Below, one piece after another: positions 23,600 to 36,500 of a stretch of 64,000 bases of DNA. The stretch comes from Paragonimus skrjabini miyazakii. Its lineage: Eukaryota; Platyhelminthes; Trematoda; Plagiorchiida; Troglotrematidae. The notes under the pieces were generated by a model. It worked only from the letters and a program-made list of their open reading frames with translations, did not search any database and had not been told where the DNA came from. Position numbers and translations under genes: made by a program. Position 1 is the first letter of the stretch. The number at the start of each line of letters is the position of its first letter. Location of the stretch: NCBI GenBank assembly GCA_014338405.1, contig JTDE01000724.1:124653-188652 (forward strand). The letters run 5' to 3'.

Positions 23600-25539
23600 G
23601 TCTGGGATAAACATCAGTAACAGTGCACTATTTTGGGGACTGAACATTCTCCGACGCCATCGTAATCTTGCATCGTTAATCGGTCATTTCATTTAGCTTA
23701 TCCATGGTACCCCTGGGAAGACTGTTACGTAGAAATGTGAAATAGTGGGTCCCCGATACAAATTTGAAAAAGGTCAACAGTATGGCGTAAGATGTCTTGT
23801 GCGCAAATATTTCGTTCGCATTTCATCTGTCACTAATGCGAAATTAGTGCAATCAATAGATAGCAAGCAGGCATGGCAACAATGGTGAAGAATGCGAGCG
23901 TGATAAGCGAGGTCTGAATGATCGAGACTCAAGTACACGGCATTCGGATGACGCAACATGAGGCTGATAAGGACGGTTACGTAACAATGTCGGATGATCA
24001 TGGGCAGTTAAGTGAGGGGTGGAGGGAATGTTAACAAGTAATTTTAAACTGGACTGTAAGCTAAACTGTTAGACAGATGCATGGTAGAAAGTAAAATAAG
24101 ACGTTCAGATCTTGACAACCTAATCTGCCAATGTAAAACACATTTAATAAGCATGGTTTGTTGTACGTGTAAATCATCACAAACTATTTTGTTGAAAATC
24201 TTCATACTGGTAATACGAACTACAGGTTCTATCAGCAAAAATGACAGAAACGTCTGGTAACACAATAAGAACTTAGGGAGATTGTATCAATGAACTGATC
24301 GCCTAAATGAATACTGAGACATCTATAGAACATGCAAACATTTTTGCTGTTACGACGGGTTTAAACTTCAGTGAGTGCAATATTACCGTATGCAAAAATT
24401 TAGGGATTGAAAAGAAAAATAATGAAACGCGTTTGTTGATAGTTGATTTCGAGCAGCTGAAGGTATACTAACATTTACTGGAGTTTAATTCCTGGGTCCC
24501 TGTGGCAGAACCTCACATGAGACAATTTGTAAAATTATACTATTGAAAATTAGTCATAAAAGTGTGTCAAAGAATCAAATAATTACGATGGTCAGATAAA
24601 TGTGCACATTCCCAGTCAGCATTTTTATAAATTGTAAATGAGTGCACTGCTTCTGGTAGAATAGCGCAATTGTTAGTAAATAACCCGGATACGACACCAA
24701 ACGGAAACGCAAAAGTCACATGTTCAATGAAGTAGTTCAAGGCTTGTCTGATTAATATATTCAAAAGCTTGGGGGAATTATGTATAGAGGGCTAAAAATC
24801 GAGCGTTATCAAGTCACTCATCAAAATTGAATGAGCTGGCGATCAGAAAACAGACAGGCTTTGTTGGACTGCTAACCAGTTCAGTGGTGACGGGAAATTG
24901 CTAGTTCTTTCCAGACAGAGGGTGTTTTCCAAAATTTTCTGTACCAGTGAATGGCAATAATTATGGGGGAATGTGAGATTTTCATTTTGGGAGCACACTT
25001 TTCCCTCCCTCTGCAATTCCATCCATATTTACGTAATTAGATACGAAGATATTCAGTAGCATCGCCACTAAAAGCGAACATTAGTTAGGAACGATTGATC
25101 CATCCACTTTGTCAGTTTTGAGTTAGACGGACCAACTGATTTGTGTGATGAGTATGCGGAAATGAATGTACACAATCATATCAAATTATGACAACAGCGG
25201 TAGATTTTGTGGTCGTATCTAAGGTAAACATGACAAATGACTTTTCGCAGCAAACATGTTAAAAACATATGATAGCTTTGAACAGTTTATTTCAAATAGT
25301 ACTAGAAAGACTGGAAGATATAGCTTTAGAATGGCCAAACAACCATCTTGACAATATCATGAATGCCAACACCACGGCTCACCATAGACATTGCTCTCAC
25401 ATCTAATCCATTTACCGGAAAGCCCAAGAACGATGCGTTCATCCCAATAGAGAAGATGATACTCCTCAGTAAAGAAAAAAATAAGCAAAATTATGTAGGA
25501 TAATTTGTACACATAAACCTGAAAAGGTAACGTTGAGAT
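23600..25539. other. No recognisable gene or repeat
   Basis: AT-rich with only short random open frames. Confidence 0.45.
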
Positions 25540-26005
25540 CGATACTGGCACGAAAGTTACTCATGATCAAAGTTAAGTAACACCAGCAACACTATGCCAT
25601 ATGTGACACGTAAGTAGCAGTGTACTGAACACAGGTGAACAAAAATTGCATAACGGGATTTTTGGATTCTCGAGAGCAACATGGAGAGGATTTGGATTGT
25701 CATGGATAATTGATTGAATCAGTGGAATTTTCTGGGACATGACGGACGGACAGGTTGATGTGAAAGTACTCTTCGACTTCTAATTCGTTTGCTGGATGAA
25801 GCCGTACGAGTCAAACTTGCCCAATGTAGGACCGCGTATTATTCAGCTCATTTGGCGAGGTCAAGGCAAGATGTGTTGTTTAGTATGCCGCTCCGAAGTG
25901 AATGGTGCTTACCGTCAACACGTAATATAGAAATGCATGACACAAACCTGATTAGTAGTGACAGTGTGCGTGGCCATGAACCATACCAAACAATGAACTA
26001 GGTAA
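25540..26005 (+). repeat. Dispersed repeat, copy A
   Basis: Shares an ordered series of blocks with 57700-58205: acacgtaagta then cagtgtac, atgacggacgga, gatgtgaaagt, gtttgctggatgaa, gtcaaggcaag, tgtgttgtt and caaacaatgaactagg. The copies are diverged, with small insertions and deletions. I see no coding potential common to both and no tRNA-like head. The element class is unknown. Confidence 0.6.
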
Positions 26006-28894
26006 TATGTTGTTAACACCGACATTAGCATTGCTGGCAGACTTGGTAGTGTTGTTTATGCCAAGCACGGTGTTGGGTAGTCCTTGTCAGACGTCGTGCC
26101 GGGCACTAAATAAAAACACATCCACTATCATAGATCACAATAGCCTTTGAAATGCCGGTATATTTGGTTGGAGTGACCTGGATGCGTTGTGTAGCATCAT
26201 AACTGAATACTAAGTCCGTCATTACACAGATGATCTAACTAACTTGTCATTGAATGTTCAGAATTCACTAAAAGTCCCACTTTGGAATGCTACTTCACTT
26301 ATTAATATTATGGCGTTATTCAAGAAAATCTACCTTTTTGTGTGTCACCTGACTGTTTGTGTTCCTTTATTTCTGGTTATCGTCTCTTGTTACGTAGGTC
26401 ATTCGGCGCACTACTCTCTTAAAACCAAGTAGTCGTTGCAAACAACGAACAACAGATGGAGCACAGAGGAAATCCGGAGGTTTGATCACGTGACTCGTAT
26501 ATATGTCCAAGAAAATCAGCTAACCGTTCCCAGGAAGTCAGCACCAGAATGATGTCCCGAACTATAAGGCTCATTCTCTCCAGCTCGCAGAACACTTCGT
26601 TCGGTCGCCCATTCCACGGCTGGGGCAGCTGATCCTCTAAAATCAGGCAAAACGTGAGTTTTAGTTGAACTATTTGGCCAGTTGGGGGTAAATAGCTTCA
26701 CCGTGTCTTAGCGAGCAAAGCGATCGCTCGGTATAGTAAAAGTTGAAAGTAACACTGGCTTCATCTTAACAAAAATTGTCGTCCAGATATGAGACTTGAC
26801 CAACTGCAGGACAGCCATAAGTGGCCAATGATTTACACGATCCGCCACAACAGCTGACAAAGTTTCTCATCCAAGTGGCATGAATTCACTGTCGCGCCGC
26901 ATTTGGTTTTCCTTGATTTCGCAAGGTAGAACTCAAAAAAAGAGAGACAAAACGAAAAAGCGACATGTGTAGCTTAGAACTTTCCTACAGAGGTTTGCAT
27001 CTTGGATGCATAGTTCATGAACAGCGAAACCAGTCTTGTTTTGCAGAACTCGTACGTTACTGCGGCCCGTCTAGATTGAGCCCTGTCACTCCAAATCCCG
27101 TGAAGTGGTCATGACTCTACTCCTAACTTCTGGGTGCTTATAGTCGGGTCATTTGTCACTGTAAAAATATACGATATGAGCAATTGCATGCTGGTTATAG
27201 AAGTTTTCTATGCATTCCCAAAGCAATTTGGCTATCATCCTCAAGTTCCACCATTCATCAGAACCGCCTACGATTTTGTGCGTCACCTAATGTGTTTATT
27301 AGTGTAATGTTACCTATTAGTTGGGTAATGCATATCGATCTAGCAATTTGCCTAAGTTCTGATTCCTTCAGGACGTTTCTGTTTACCGATAGCAAGTTGA
27401 ACAGCACAAACCACTGAAAATAAGGCAATGGTGTAGAGGTGACGTAGCACCGTACTGCGGCGGTTAAAGTGTTAACGGACAACAGCAGCAAGTTGATCTG
27501 AAATATTTGGTTCATCAACTGATTGATGAAGGCTGTTGACAACCTATACCTAAAAATTGTGTACTGATTGAACCATTTTTCGTGAATTTCAAGGTGAGAC
27601 TGAATACACAACAAAACTGCACAGTTTATTGTCGCTGCGTGAAGATTAATATCACTTGCTATAGATGAAAAAGCAAATTATCTCGTTCACGTTTATCATA
27701 TTCTACCACAAAGCCTGCATGTCAAAGATACTAACATAATTAAGCCCTGAATAAACACAGCTATAGTTAATTTCCATACCTTTGTTCAGTACTAGTTTCA
27801 ATTTGTGCGACTACATTGCTAATATGTTAACAGTCATTGACTGATTCTACTATAGACAGGCAATGTGCTCCAATAATACATGACTGATGTATCGTTTTTG
27901 CGTTAGAAACGCACACAAAGTCAGCAGAATAAAGATTATGAAAACAAATTGCGTTGATATTTGAGTTGTACAAGATTTTCCGACCGCTCTAATGTTTTAA
28001 AACAGTCCTGTTGCTATGGCAACACTGTCAAAATCGCAACTTTGCTTGGTTCAGAAAAAAATATTGTTCCGATAGCAATTATCACTAAATGAGCACTTCC
28101 ACAAATGTACCTTTTTAATTGCAACACATTGGAAGACCTATAACGAATGCAGACCCACTATCTTTGTTTAATTTTACGTACACCCACTATCTGTTCACTT
28201 CACCCACGATAGTTCCACAGAGGGTGTCATGCTGTGCGACAGTATCCAGGACAATCAATCATCTATTGATGTATGAAGGATGAAGTGATCCGAAAAATTA
28301 GAAGGATAACATGACAATTTGCAGATTAACACATTGCTGTGAATCACTGCCTGAATTAGCTGCCACCTGGCAAAGTAGAAGAAATAATTTGGTCTTTAAT
28401 GACCACATCGTCACTTGCTGAAACTAAAGAGACATTATACACAAACACTTTCTGCGCAACTGTCGGGTAGTTAAATTCGAGTGGATACATTAAGGTAACA
28501 TGGAGGGACGAGTGAGAAGTTAGTGGCTGAAATACAGGCTTTAATTAAAGGTCAGGTGAACGATGTGCTGCTGAAAAAACTGTAACAACAGCAAATTGAG
28601 CTGTTACTCAGCCAGAATGACACAGGTCACAGATACCGTAACTGCCGTAGCAGCGATGTGTCTACAGCAATCTCTCTTCTAAACTTCCAGATAACAACAG
28701 TCTCAGCAAGGCGTAGCACCTGGTTTTATGAGGTCGCAGATCTCATCCGGAAGCGGGTCAAGTAGGGCGTTACATAAATATGTTATATTATACTTAGCCA
28801 TACAGTGGATTCGGTATCGTGCAACATACTCAAAGTTTTGATAGGGCAACGACAAACTTCTCCGGTAACTGCGTTCTTTCGAGCTCCAATCAGA
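26006..28894. other. No recognisable gene
   Basis: A 118-codon minus frame at 27614-27258 includes a hydrophobic stretch but no recognised domain or clear splice sites. The rest is short random frames. Confidence 0.35.
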
Positions 28895-29859
28895 TCAGTA
28901 GCACCGTCCAGCAGTGTTCGTGGGTGTGCACAGAATATTGGAAATTAGATCGTTTACTCTCGTTTTTGATCTAAGTCGATAAGAGCACTGTTCCTGATGT
29001 TCAACGTTGGAAATACAAACGTGCCACTTTTTTGAAACTGTTCCAATCCGGAAGTGCAAACCAGGGTTATATTTTAGGATAGAGATTGCTATAAACATAC
29101 TGCTGCCAGAACAGTACCAATAATTGTAATTTTGACTATCCTCGTACTTTGGTGTTTTTCAGTTTGTGACCTTGCTTACATGTAAAATTGCTGTCGTAAG
29201 TATTCGCAAAAGTGCAATAAAAATAACGATATCAAACTTCAACTTCATGGTTCAACGGTAAGTACGTGTCTATTGGAAAGGTCACCAAAACCGTACATAT
29301 CTATAGAAAAACCGTCACACTCAGTCACTCGAATACTATACAATTCACTTGGCGTTAAATCGAAGATCTTTACTAATTAAGTTCTCTCTGCTATCAGGAA
29401 TGATTGAAAAGAAAATCACTGTACACGGGGTGACCATTCTGATAATGTCAAGCACGATGAAGTAAATCAATCATTTGGACGGTTACAATAAAAGTATGTG
29501 ATACCGATGTGATTTGCTTACAGAGAGACGAAATATCTCCACTGAATGACATAAAATCAGGAGTATATTCTAGTTGACAGAAGGATATACAGACTTTCTG
29601 ACATAGACTGGAACGTACCCCTGGGTATATTACACAGACACATTTTGAGAAACAGCATTTAATGATTACTTCTGAAGCATATTTTAGATTTCTTACCTTG
29701 TGACGAGGAAATGTCACAATGATTGCGCTCTATTTGATCCAAATCACAGCTCATAATGACTTGTATGTAGCTATGGTCTGAATCGCATACAAACCCGTCA
29801 CAAGAACATTTCAAACTGACAAACATTTTACTACGAAGCGGAGGGTAATAACTGAACCA
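28895..29859 (-). CDS. Candidate spliced gene for a Cys-rich protein (partial, three exons)
   Basis: Exon model on the minus strand: 29859-29697, 29620-29522, 29037-28895. The first acceptor has a good pyrimidine run before ttttgcag, the first donor is CAAG|GTAAGA, the second acceptor is atacccag, and the second donor is CTCT|GTAAGC. Phases agree across both introns (76 and 484 nt) and the last exon ends at a stop. The exons carry spaced cysteines (LKCSCDGFVCDSDHSY, LCQKVCISFCQLEY, WHVCISNV), suggesting an extracellular protein; the second resembles part of an EGF-like module, but only loosely. No 5' exons or signal peptide were tied to it (an open frame at 30768-30565 starts with a hydrophobic segment, but its phase does not fit). 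Chance remains possible; I cannot name the protein. Confidence 0.33.
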
Positions 29860-32381
29860 CTGCAAAACTGAAAGAGATTGATAAACAAAGAAGTGAACAG
29901 TATATATTTCATCAACCTTGAATAGTTTGTCTGGCTGATACTGTTCAAAATGAAGTTAACATTATTTCTCCCCCACTCTTACATTTCGTCTTTACAAGTG
30001 ATTGAATGCTTTTCGGATAATACAAAATGACCAATAGTAAATGCCTAACGGATGTGGAACAAATAAATTTTCTCCTCTGAAAATATCAAAGCTATTTCAG
30101 AATTAATTTTGAACTAACAACTATTTTACGCATCATGACAAAGTACAACAATGTTGGTAACCTGTATTGTGTAAAACACTGCTTCTTATACGTTTTCTGA
30201 AAGGTGGTTTAACAAATCTTTCATTTACAAATGGTTTGAGTTGTAAAATTGTTGGGCTTCAGGTGGTTTCGAATCTGCGACGGAACCTACATACATCGAA
30301 TTGACAGGAGTGTTTTTCTAGCTAGTTGTGAGGTTTATTCTCCAACATTGCTTGATTACACTAACTCAGATGTTTGTTCTGACTTTAAAGAGGACATGAA
30401 TGCGCTAGAGAGTGTACAGCAAGCTGTGGCCGTATCGGTCCTCAGGAACGGCAGGTACCAGTCTCGCCCCCTGATATACTGTTTTTAGAATACGGAATGC
30501 TCCACGGAGCCCTCATTCGTAGGTTCCCTCGTCTCTGCCGAGTTCACCCTCTCTCAGATCAAAATTACCAACGGGATTGCAAAAAGGTTCGTTTAAAATT
30601 AATCATGGAAACGGTGCGGTCACTTTTTCTGATGTCAAATTGATTGTACACTGACATTCTTTTAATGAGGAGTGGAGCTACACTAGATTTCCACAATTGT
30701 CTATCAACAAAGCAGGACACCAAAAGGAAAATCGTACCAACCGGAGAAAATTGGGTTGTCAACTGCATACTAGCTTACTAATCACTAAATCACGGATTAA
30801 ATACAACCATATTTTAGGAAAAACAGTTTTGAAGACTTCACCTACCACCGTAAACACAAATTGTTCACGGACTCTCTCTCGAAACAAAATGATAATTTGT
30901 ATCTAGAGAACGTCGCGGTTTCAGCGGACCGCAATAAACATGCTTACCTCTGCAGGTTGTTCACACGACGTAAGCTTATAAGAAATGTGTACCCGATGTC
31001 TAGCGCACGATTCAGGATCAAACCTTGGTGCTTTGCCCATGGGTATCTCGTAAGTGCTTGATGAACTTACTGTATAAACGTCTCTCATTTCGATCTATAT
31101 AACAGTAACAGAAGTAAGTCGGTTCGTATTTGATGCGAAATATCTTTCTTAGTTAGGGGACAGTTTTACCTGGATGAACAGACCAGGGCGGGTACTACAT
31201 CTTGGTAAACGCCAAACCACAGTAACATACAAACAATGTAATATCGAAGTGAAAAAAGTTCCACCCTCAATGAATAGTGAAAAACAAACTTTCGGGCCTA
31301 GTGCTATGGCAACTATTGATTTCGGAGAATTGTCTGTGTTGAATTTTAAGATAAACATCGGTGGGCAACCCGTGACAGCTACGATGTTTTGTGCTAGGCT
31401 TCCGGTTTGTTTATGCTTATCGTTGGGTCGATTACATTTTTATGGTCAGATAACCTTCCGATAATACTCCATTTGTGCTTTGCAAATGAAAAGCTGCTAA
31501 AGACTTAATCACGTGAGCTTAAAGTAAACAGTTCAGTTTGTCAAATCGTTGTTTTACAAGTCATAAAGCTATTTGGGAAAGCCTGGCATCCCTTTTTTCC
31601 TATATTCAATAATGTTTTCAGTGCCTTCAAAATGACTGTTGGAGGGCAAACGTCATTCTAGCAGACTCGTTGATCTGATCTAAACCTCACTGTGCACACA
31701 TGTAAGACAGTCTAGAACAGGGAGTCAGTTAATGTGGGTTGCTACCTATCCTGAAACGCCTAAAATAGATGTGAAAACAAAATATCAGCCTAATTTCTTA
31801 GCCACTTGCTTAAATTAAAAGTGAGATAAACGCTGAAATATACCTAGTATTCATTGATTTTTCTTATTGTCTTTTGCTGCTGTTGTTAGGTGCTTGGAAA
31901 AATTGTGCTGAAAGAGACCCAGAAGCATGTGACACGCAAACGCTTCCTGGTCATTCGTGTAATGACTGTATACTAGCCGGTAACAAAAAAAGATATATAT
32001 CATGAGATGTTAGCATTTCGTTTAGTCATTTCAGTCAACAACATAAGACACTAGAATATATAAAAAATTAGGGATAGGAACAACATTAGAAACAGTTAGT
32101 TATTGGGTCTTACATGAAAGAAGAACTGTTAACGGACTTTGTATGGTACCCAGGGGACCTTGTTTCTCCGGAATGAAAAGTGTGTACTTCTTGTGAATAC
32201 TGATAAACACATCATAGCTGGTTTTGTGCGAAGCCGGTAGGTATTTCGCATCACGTCCTGACTTCACCAATGTATTAGCAAAAGTGTTTAATGACTAAAC
32301 ACATTTAAGGTCTGAAACAACTGGGATAAATAAAAAAAACGTAGTTTTTTTCAGTGAGACAAAGATTCTGGTATAGTTATA
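29860..32381. other. No confident gene; SINE-like scrap near 30250
   Basis: Around 30253-30290 gggcttcaggtggtttcgaa followed by gcgacggaa resembles the T-arm side of the tRNA-like unit at 6583-6662, as a diverged minus-strand copy. Other frames (30249-30488, 31174-31464) show no domain. Confidence 0.3.
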
Positions 32382-33540
32382 ATGAACACGGATAATAATA
32401 ACTTTAACATGGGCAGCAGTTTGGCGGACGTAGGAAACTTTTACACAGATATTAAAGCTGATAACAGTTTTTCAAGAGATACATTTATCAACAAAGCTGT
32501 ACATGCTACTAACACATGGGTACAAATTAGAACATCAGGTGAAGTCGATCAAAATCCACACACCACAGTTAGGAGGTGATCAGAAACATGTGTGGAGTCC
32601 CAATAATGCCAATTCTGTACATGGATGATTTCGCACGCAATAAGCTAGCCAGGCAGCTGAGAAACTTTGTCCATCTTATCTGCCAAATGTTGACCCTCAC
32701 TGTATAAAAGATTCCTTTCAACAGGTACAAGTGTTGGAGACTACACCGGTAAGTCCGCACAAGATGCATTTCATCAATGTTGACTCTTCATTTGCAAACC
32801 TTTCTCCTCGAGAAACAGTAGGTTTTTTGTGTGTGAATTTATTTCTGACCGCAAGATGTTTTTTCATCCATGCTGATTGCCTCAGAAAATTTTTGTGTAC
32901 AGAAATTATCCGTTTCAATTTTGGAAGATTATCTAGCAAACCAATCGATGATGTGTCGATAGATAGTTTACTGAGCCCAGCGTTAGCCGATACATTTTCC
33001 GGAATAAGTGAATTATACCCGACTGTCTTTATGGCCGATGCCAGCCTTTGTAAGCGGTTTGTAAATCATATCTTTATTTTAACCATTAATAATAACTGTT
33101 TTTCCCCCTTAAACTTTTTGATCTTCGTTCATTCTAACTCTTTTGTATCCCATGAAGAGAAACAAGCGACAGTTTGATTCTTCTAGACATTTTACTTCAG
33201 TGGTTCGGTACACCACTCAGTGCACTACACGGCTACCTACACTGGTCAATATTTACGGTTTTCCTCTTTTGTGCCAGTTGCAGAAAAATGACGTCACGTA
33301 CAGACCGTAGTTCATACAATCAATACTCGCATTCCGACGCTGTGCGTGCACAAACTGTTGACTCAAGTAGTTTGTCTACCCTGGAACTGAAAACAATCCT
33401 ACTTTCAAGTAAAGTCCAATGGTTAACTGTTTCTAATTTTGTTGCTATATCCAGGTATCATATATTCAAACGCATTACCCTCGTGAGTGAGGAGAACGAA
33501 CGAAATACTGTCATCTCTCAAAATATACCATCCCTCGTTA
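32382..33540 (+). pseudogene. PLE reverse transcriptase, long decayed copy
   Basis: Ordered PLE blocks: an N-terminal RT stretch (LADVGNFYTDIKADNSFSRD at about 32412), IRTSGEVD, then HCIKDSFQQVQVLE near 32695; motif A as NVDSSFANLSPRETVGFLC (about 32773), motif B as VSIDSLLSPALADTF (about 32956), motif C as CKRFVNHIFI (about 33049). The catalytic Asp-Asp of motif C has become Asn-His, and the Gly-Ser-Pro of motif B is lost. After stops near 33176, SGSVHHSVHYTATYTGQY and later LSTLELKTILLS continue the post-RT region. The motif A-to-C frame (148 codons) is open despite dead active-site residues. GIY-YIG is not found downstream. Confidence 0.62.
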
Positions 33541-36500
33541 ACAGTGAGCTCAGCCAAGAGAACACAATGAACAGTAATCGACCAGTTACTCTACGTTCTA
33601 AGGATTAATCATGTGAAGGCCTATTATTCGTCAGTTCTTCCTCTGGTATGTCTGTTTAGTTTGCTTCCAAGCTCTGTGCACATGAAACCAGGTGCCAAAC
33701 CTGGTTCCAGACTTGAATGTTGATTGTTCGTCGGATAAACCCAAATATTTTCTATACAAACACGCACAATGTTGTTGGTATTGATAAGTTCGTTTACTTA
33801 ATCGGGAAGTATAACCAAACTGTCCACCAACGCTAGATGGACTCATTGATTTTAGAGTTTCGAGACCGGAATCTTGAAAAGCTCAACTTCTCTTCTAGAC
33901 ACTTCCCGTTCCGATTTCCTCCCCCATTCCTTCTGAAGTTAATTGTAACCCAATACACCGTTAAACCGCAGGGTTTCTTCAAGCTAAAATCTGTCAGCTT
34001 GGAGTAAAAACGTGTCTAAACGGGTTTCGTCGACAAACTCATGCGATATTTCGCTAGCCTACGATCGAAGCATATCAAAGGGAAGTCGTTGACCCACCCG
34101 GGCTCTTATGAGTGTGATGTTCGTCAGCTTCGTTTGAACTCCTATGTGAATAACCTTCAGATCATGTACATATGCACAATTGTGACTCTGCGATTACTAA
34201 TCAAAACACAGTTGAACGCCCTATTTGTAACTGTTTCCCTTGAGGCGCAGCGGAGGAATGTGGCATCGTTCGTACACGTGATATGTCTACATAATTACAA
34301 AAGGTACACAGTATCAAACAGTGTTCCGCTGGAATGAATCATAGCGGTCTTTAGAATAACTAGCAAAGCAGAATAAAGAGGTTGTATTATATTGCGTGAA
34401 CGATGGTTTATAGTTGTTCCTTAAACCCCTACACTTTTATCGACCGAAGGATTTTAAAACAATGCTAAAAGACCAAAAATGGATTGGATAGAACATTATT
34501 AGTCAGTGCCAACCATTACACGGTTCCAAACTAATGAACGGGTGAATCAGCAGGTTTAGTTACACCTGCATACAATTGTGCTGCGAAGTTACGGCTGAAA
34601 TGTTGACCATGAATATCACTGTTTATCATACATCGAAGTTCGAAGCGTAGCAGTGTTTGAATAGTAAACCGGGTGCTATGTGTTTGAATAAACCTGTGTG
34701 ACTTTGGCATCTTCGACAACACTCTAATAGTGTACAGTTGCCTGGGTTTATCTGGAGACCACCTGCCATCAAAATAATCCCTTCCCGTACAGAGATTGCA
34801 GCAAGAGGACATAAATAAGCCTCCTACTCATTATGAGCTACCAGCATGGTGTGATTCCTTATAGAAATAAGACCAGTAGCATGTGTTCCACACGCAAAAC
34901 GAACACTGGTGTGAAGGTGTAATAATCAAATTCGTGAGATTAACATCAAATAGTGAACCAGCTTCGGCCCAGCGCTATCCTCGAAACCCTAGGAATAAGA
35001 GAGCGGAAGCCGCAGACACAGGTATAACTTCATTGTGGTTATGTTTACAAAGGCCTTACAGGTGTCAATACATAAAGCAGTCGGTTAAGGAATGTGAGAT
35101 CGCCAAATGACTACCACACTGCGTTCTCCAGGTGCCTGAATTGCTGAGGACTCGCATGTCTGACAGCTGCCCGACCAAATAGCAGAACAATAATCTGGAC
35201 ACACCCTATTGGCTGTATTGATGTCGTTTTAGGCTACAGATACGTGCTTGTGAAGTGTTCTGTTCCGCGCACTGATAGCTTGCAATCTGTTATCACCACG
35301 GCAACTTGCCTTACTCATAGGGTACCAAATATTCGCCCATCACGATGTGTTCGATGTGAGTTGACGCACTTCAAGTGGCCATGCAATTCGGCCGTATCCC
35401 AAGTTGTTCACTAAGATACCTAGTGACCCGCTGTTTAAGAGTAGGATGATTCACATCATTAAGTTACGAAAACCTAGGCGTTGCTTACTTTAAAAAAAGG
35501 ACGTAGCAAATAGCCACAGATGAACGCAAATAAACCTGGTTACGTTGTAATGTACTTCTGCAAACGTTTCATGAACGAACGTGGCATACTTAGTCACATA
35601 TATCAGGAAATACCTAGCAGCGTTAATGTCATTTATTTGTGCAGTAACCCATCAGAAACGTGACTTCTCGCAGCTTACACCAACTATAACGTTGGAGAAA
35701 TTTCGACAGTACATAAGCTTCTTCACATAAACTTCGGGTGAGTAATAGCTTACGTTCGACAATTATGAATCTGCTTACCTGTAATGCGTTAACCGAGTCA
35801 AGAAAACTCCTACTTATCTCTCAAGTAGGTGGACATTTTTTCTCTTCAAGGATAAGTCTCATTTGACTATGTTGACCAGTTTTCCGTTGCGATTGGTACA
35901 ACGCTAACAGTACGCTGTATTTCGACGTTGGCAGAAATTCGCTGTTCGATTTAGGTTTTTTTTTTATCGAGGATTGAAATAATTGGGCTAGTTATTTTTC
36001 TCCACTTGTACATCTGAATTCTAGAATGTGACCAAACTGTCCATCGAAACGGTCACACATTTTATGTTTCATAATTAGACTACGGTAGATTTTCACGCGA
36101 ACACTTGATTGACAATTGGTTTTGCGAACCAGCGAACCGAACACACCTGTTCCCTCCGGGGATTTCCCCTGATGAAGTCGTGATGGGGCAGGGATTAGAG
36201 GTACATCAAGTTAAAACAATTCCCTTTTGGGATTAGGGGTGGGATGTCGGTGAAAAAATATGGCGTTAGGCTAAGCTTTGAACAAACAAGCATAAAATTT
36301 TTCTCAGTGGACTAAACACAGTTGCCCATATTCCACAAACACGACTCAATAAAATCTGCCCCCCACCTTCTGGCTTGTGCTGATTGTGCTCGTTGAGTTG
36401 TTCGTAAACACCCATTTAGACCGCAACTTCTTGACACCAGAAACGGACGTTTAGACATCCATTATTCGAGCGTGATAGTGTCCTTAGGCAAGACAGCTCA

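Noticed and set aside
23409..23696. Frames on both strands crossing the second N gap
   Set aside because: Artefact of reading through 100 N.
27258..27614. 118-codon minus-strand frame with a hydrophobic stretch
   Set aside because: No recognised family, no clear splice sites, and the plus strand is open over part of it.
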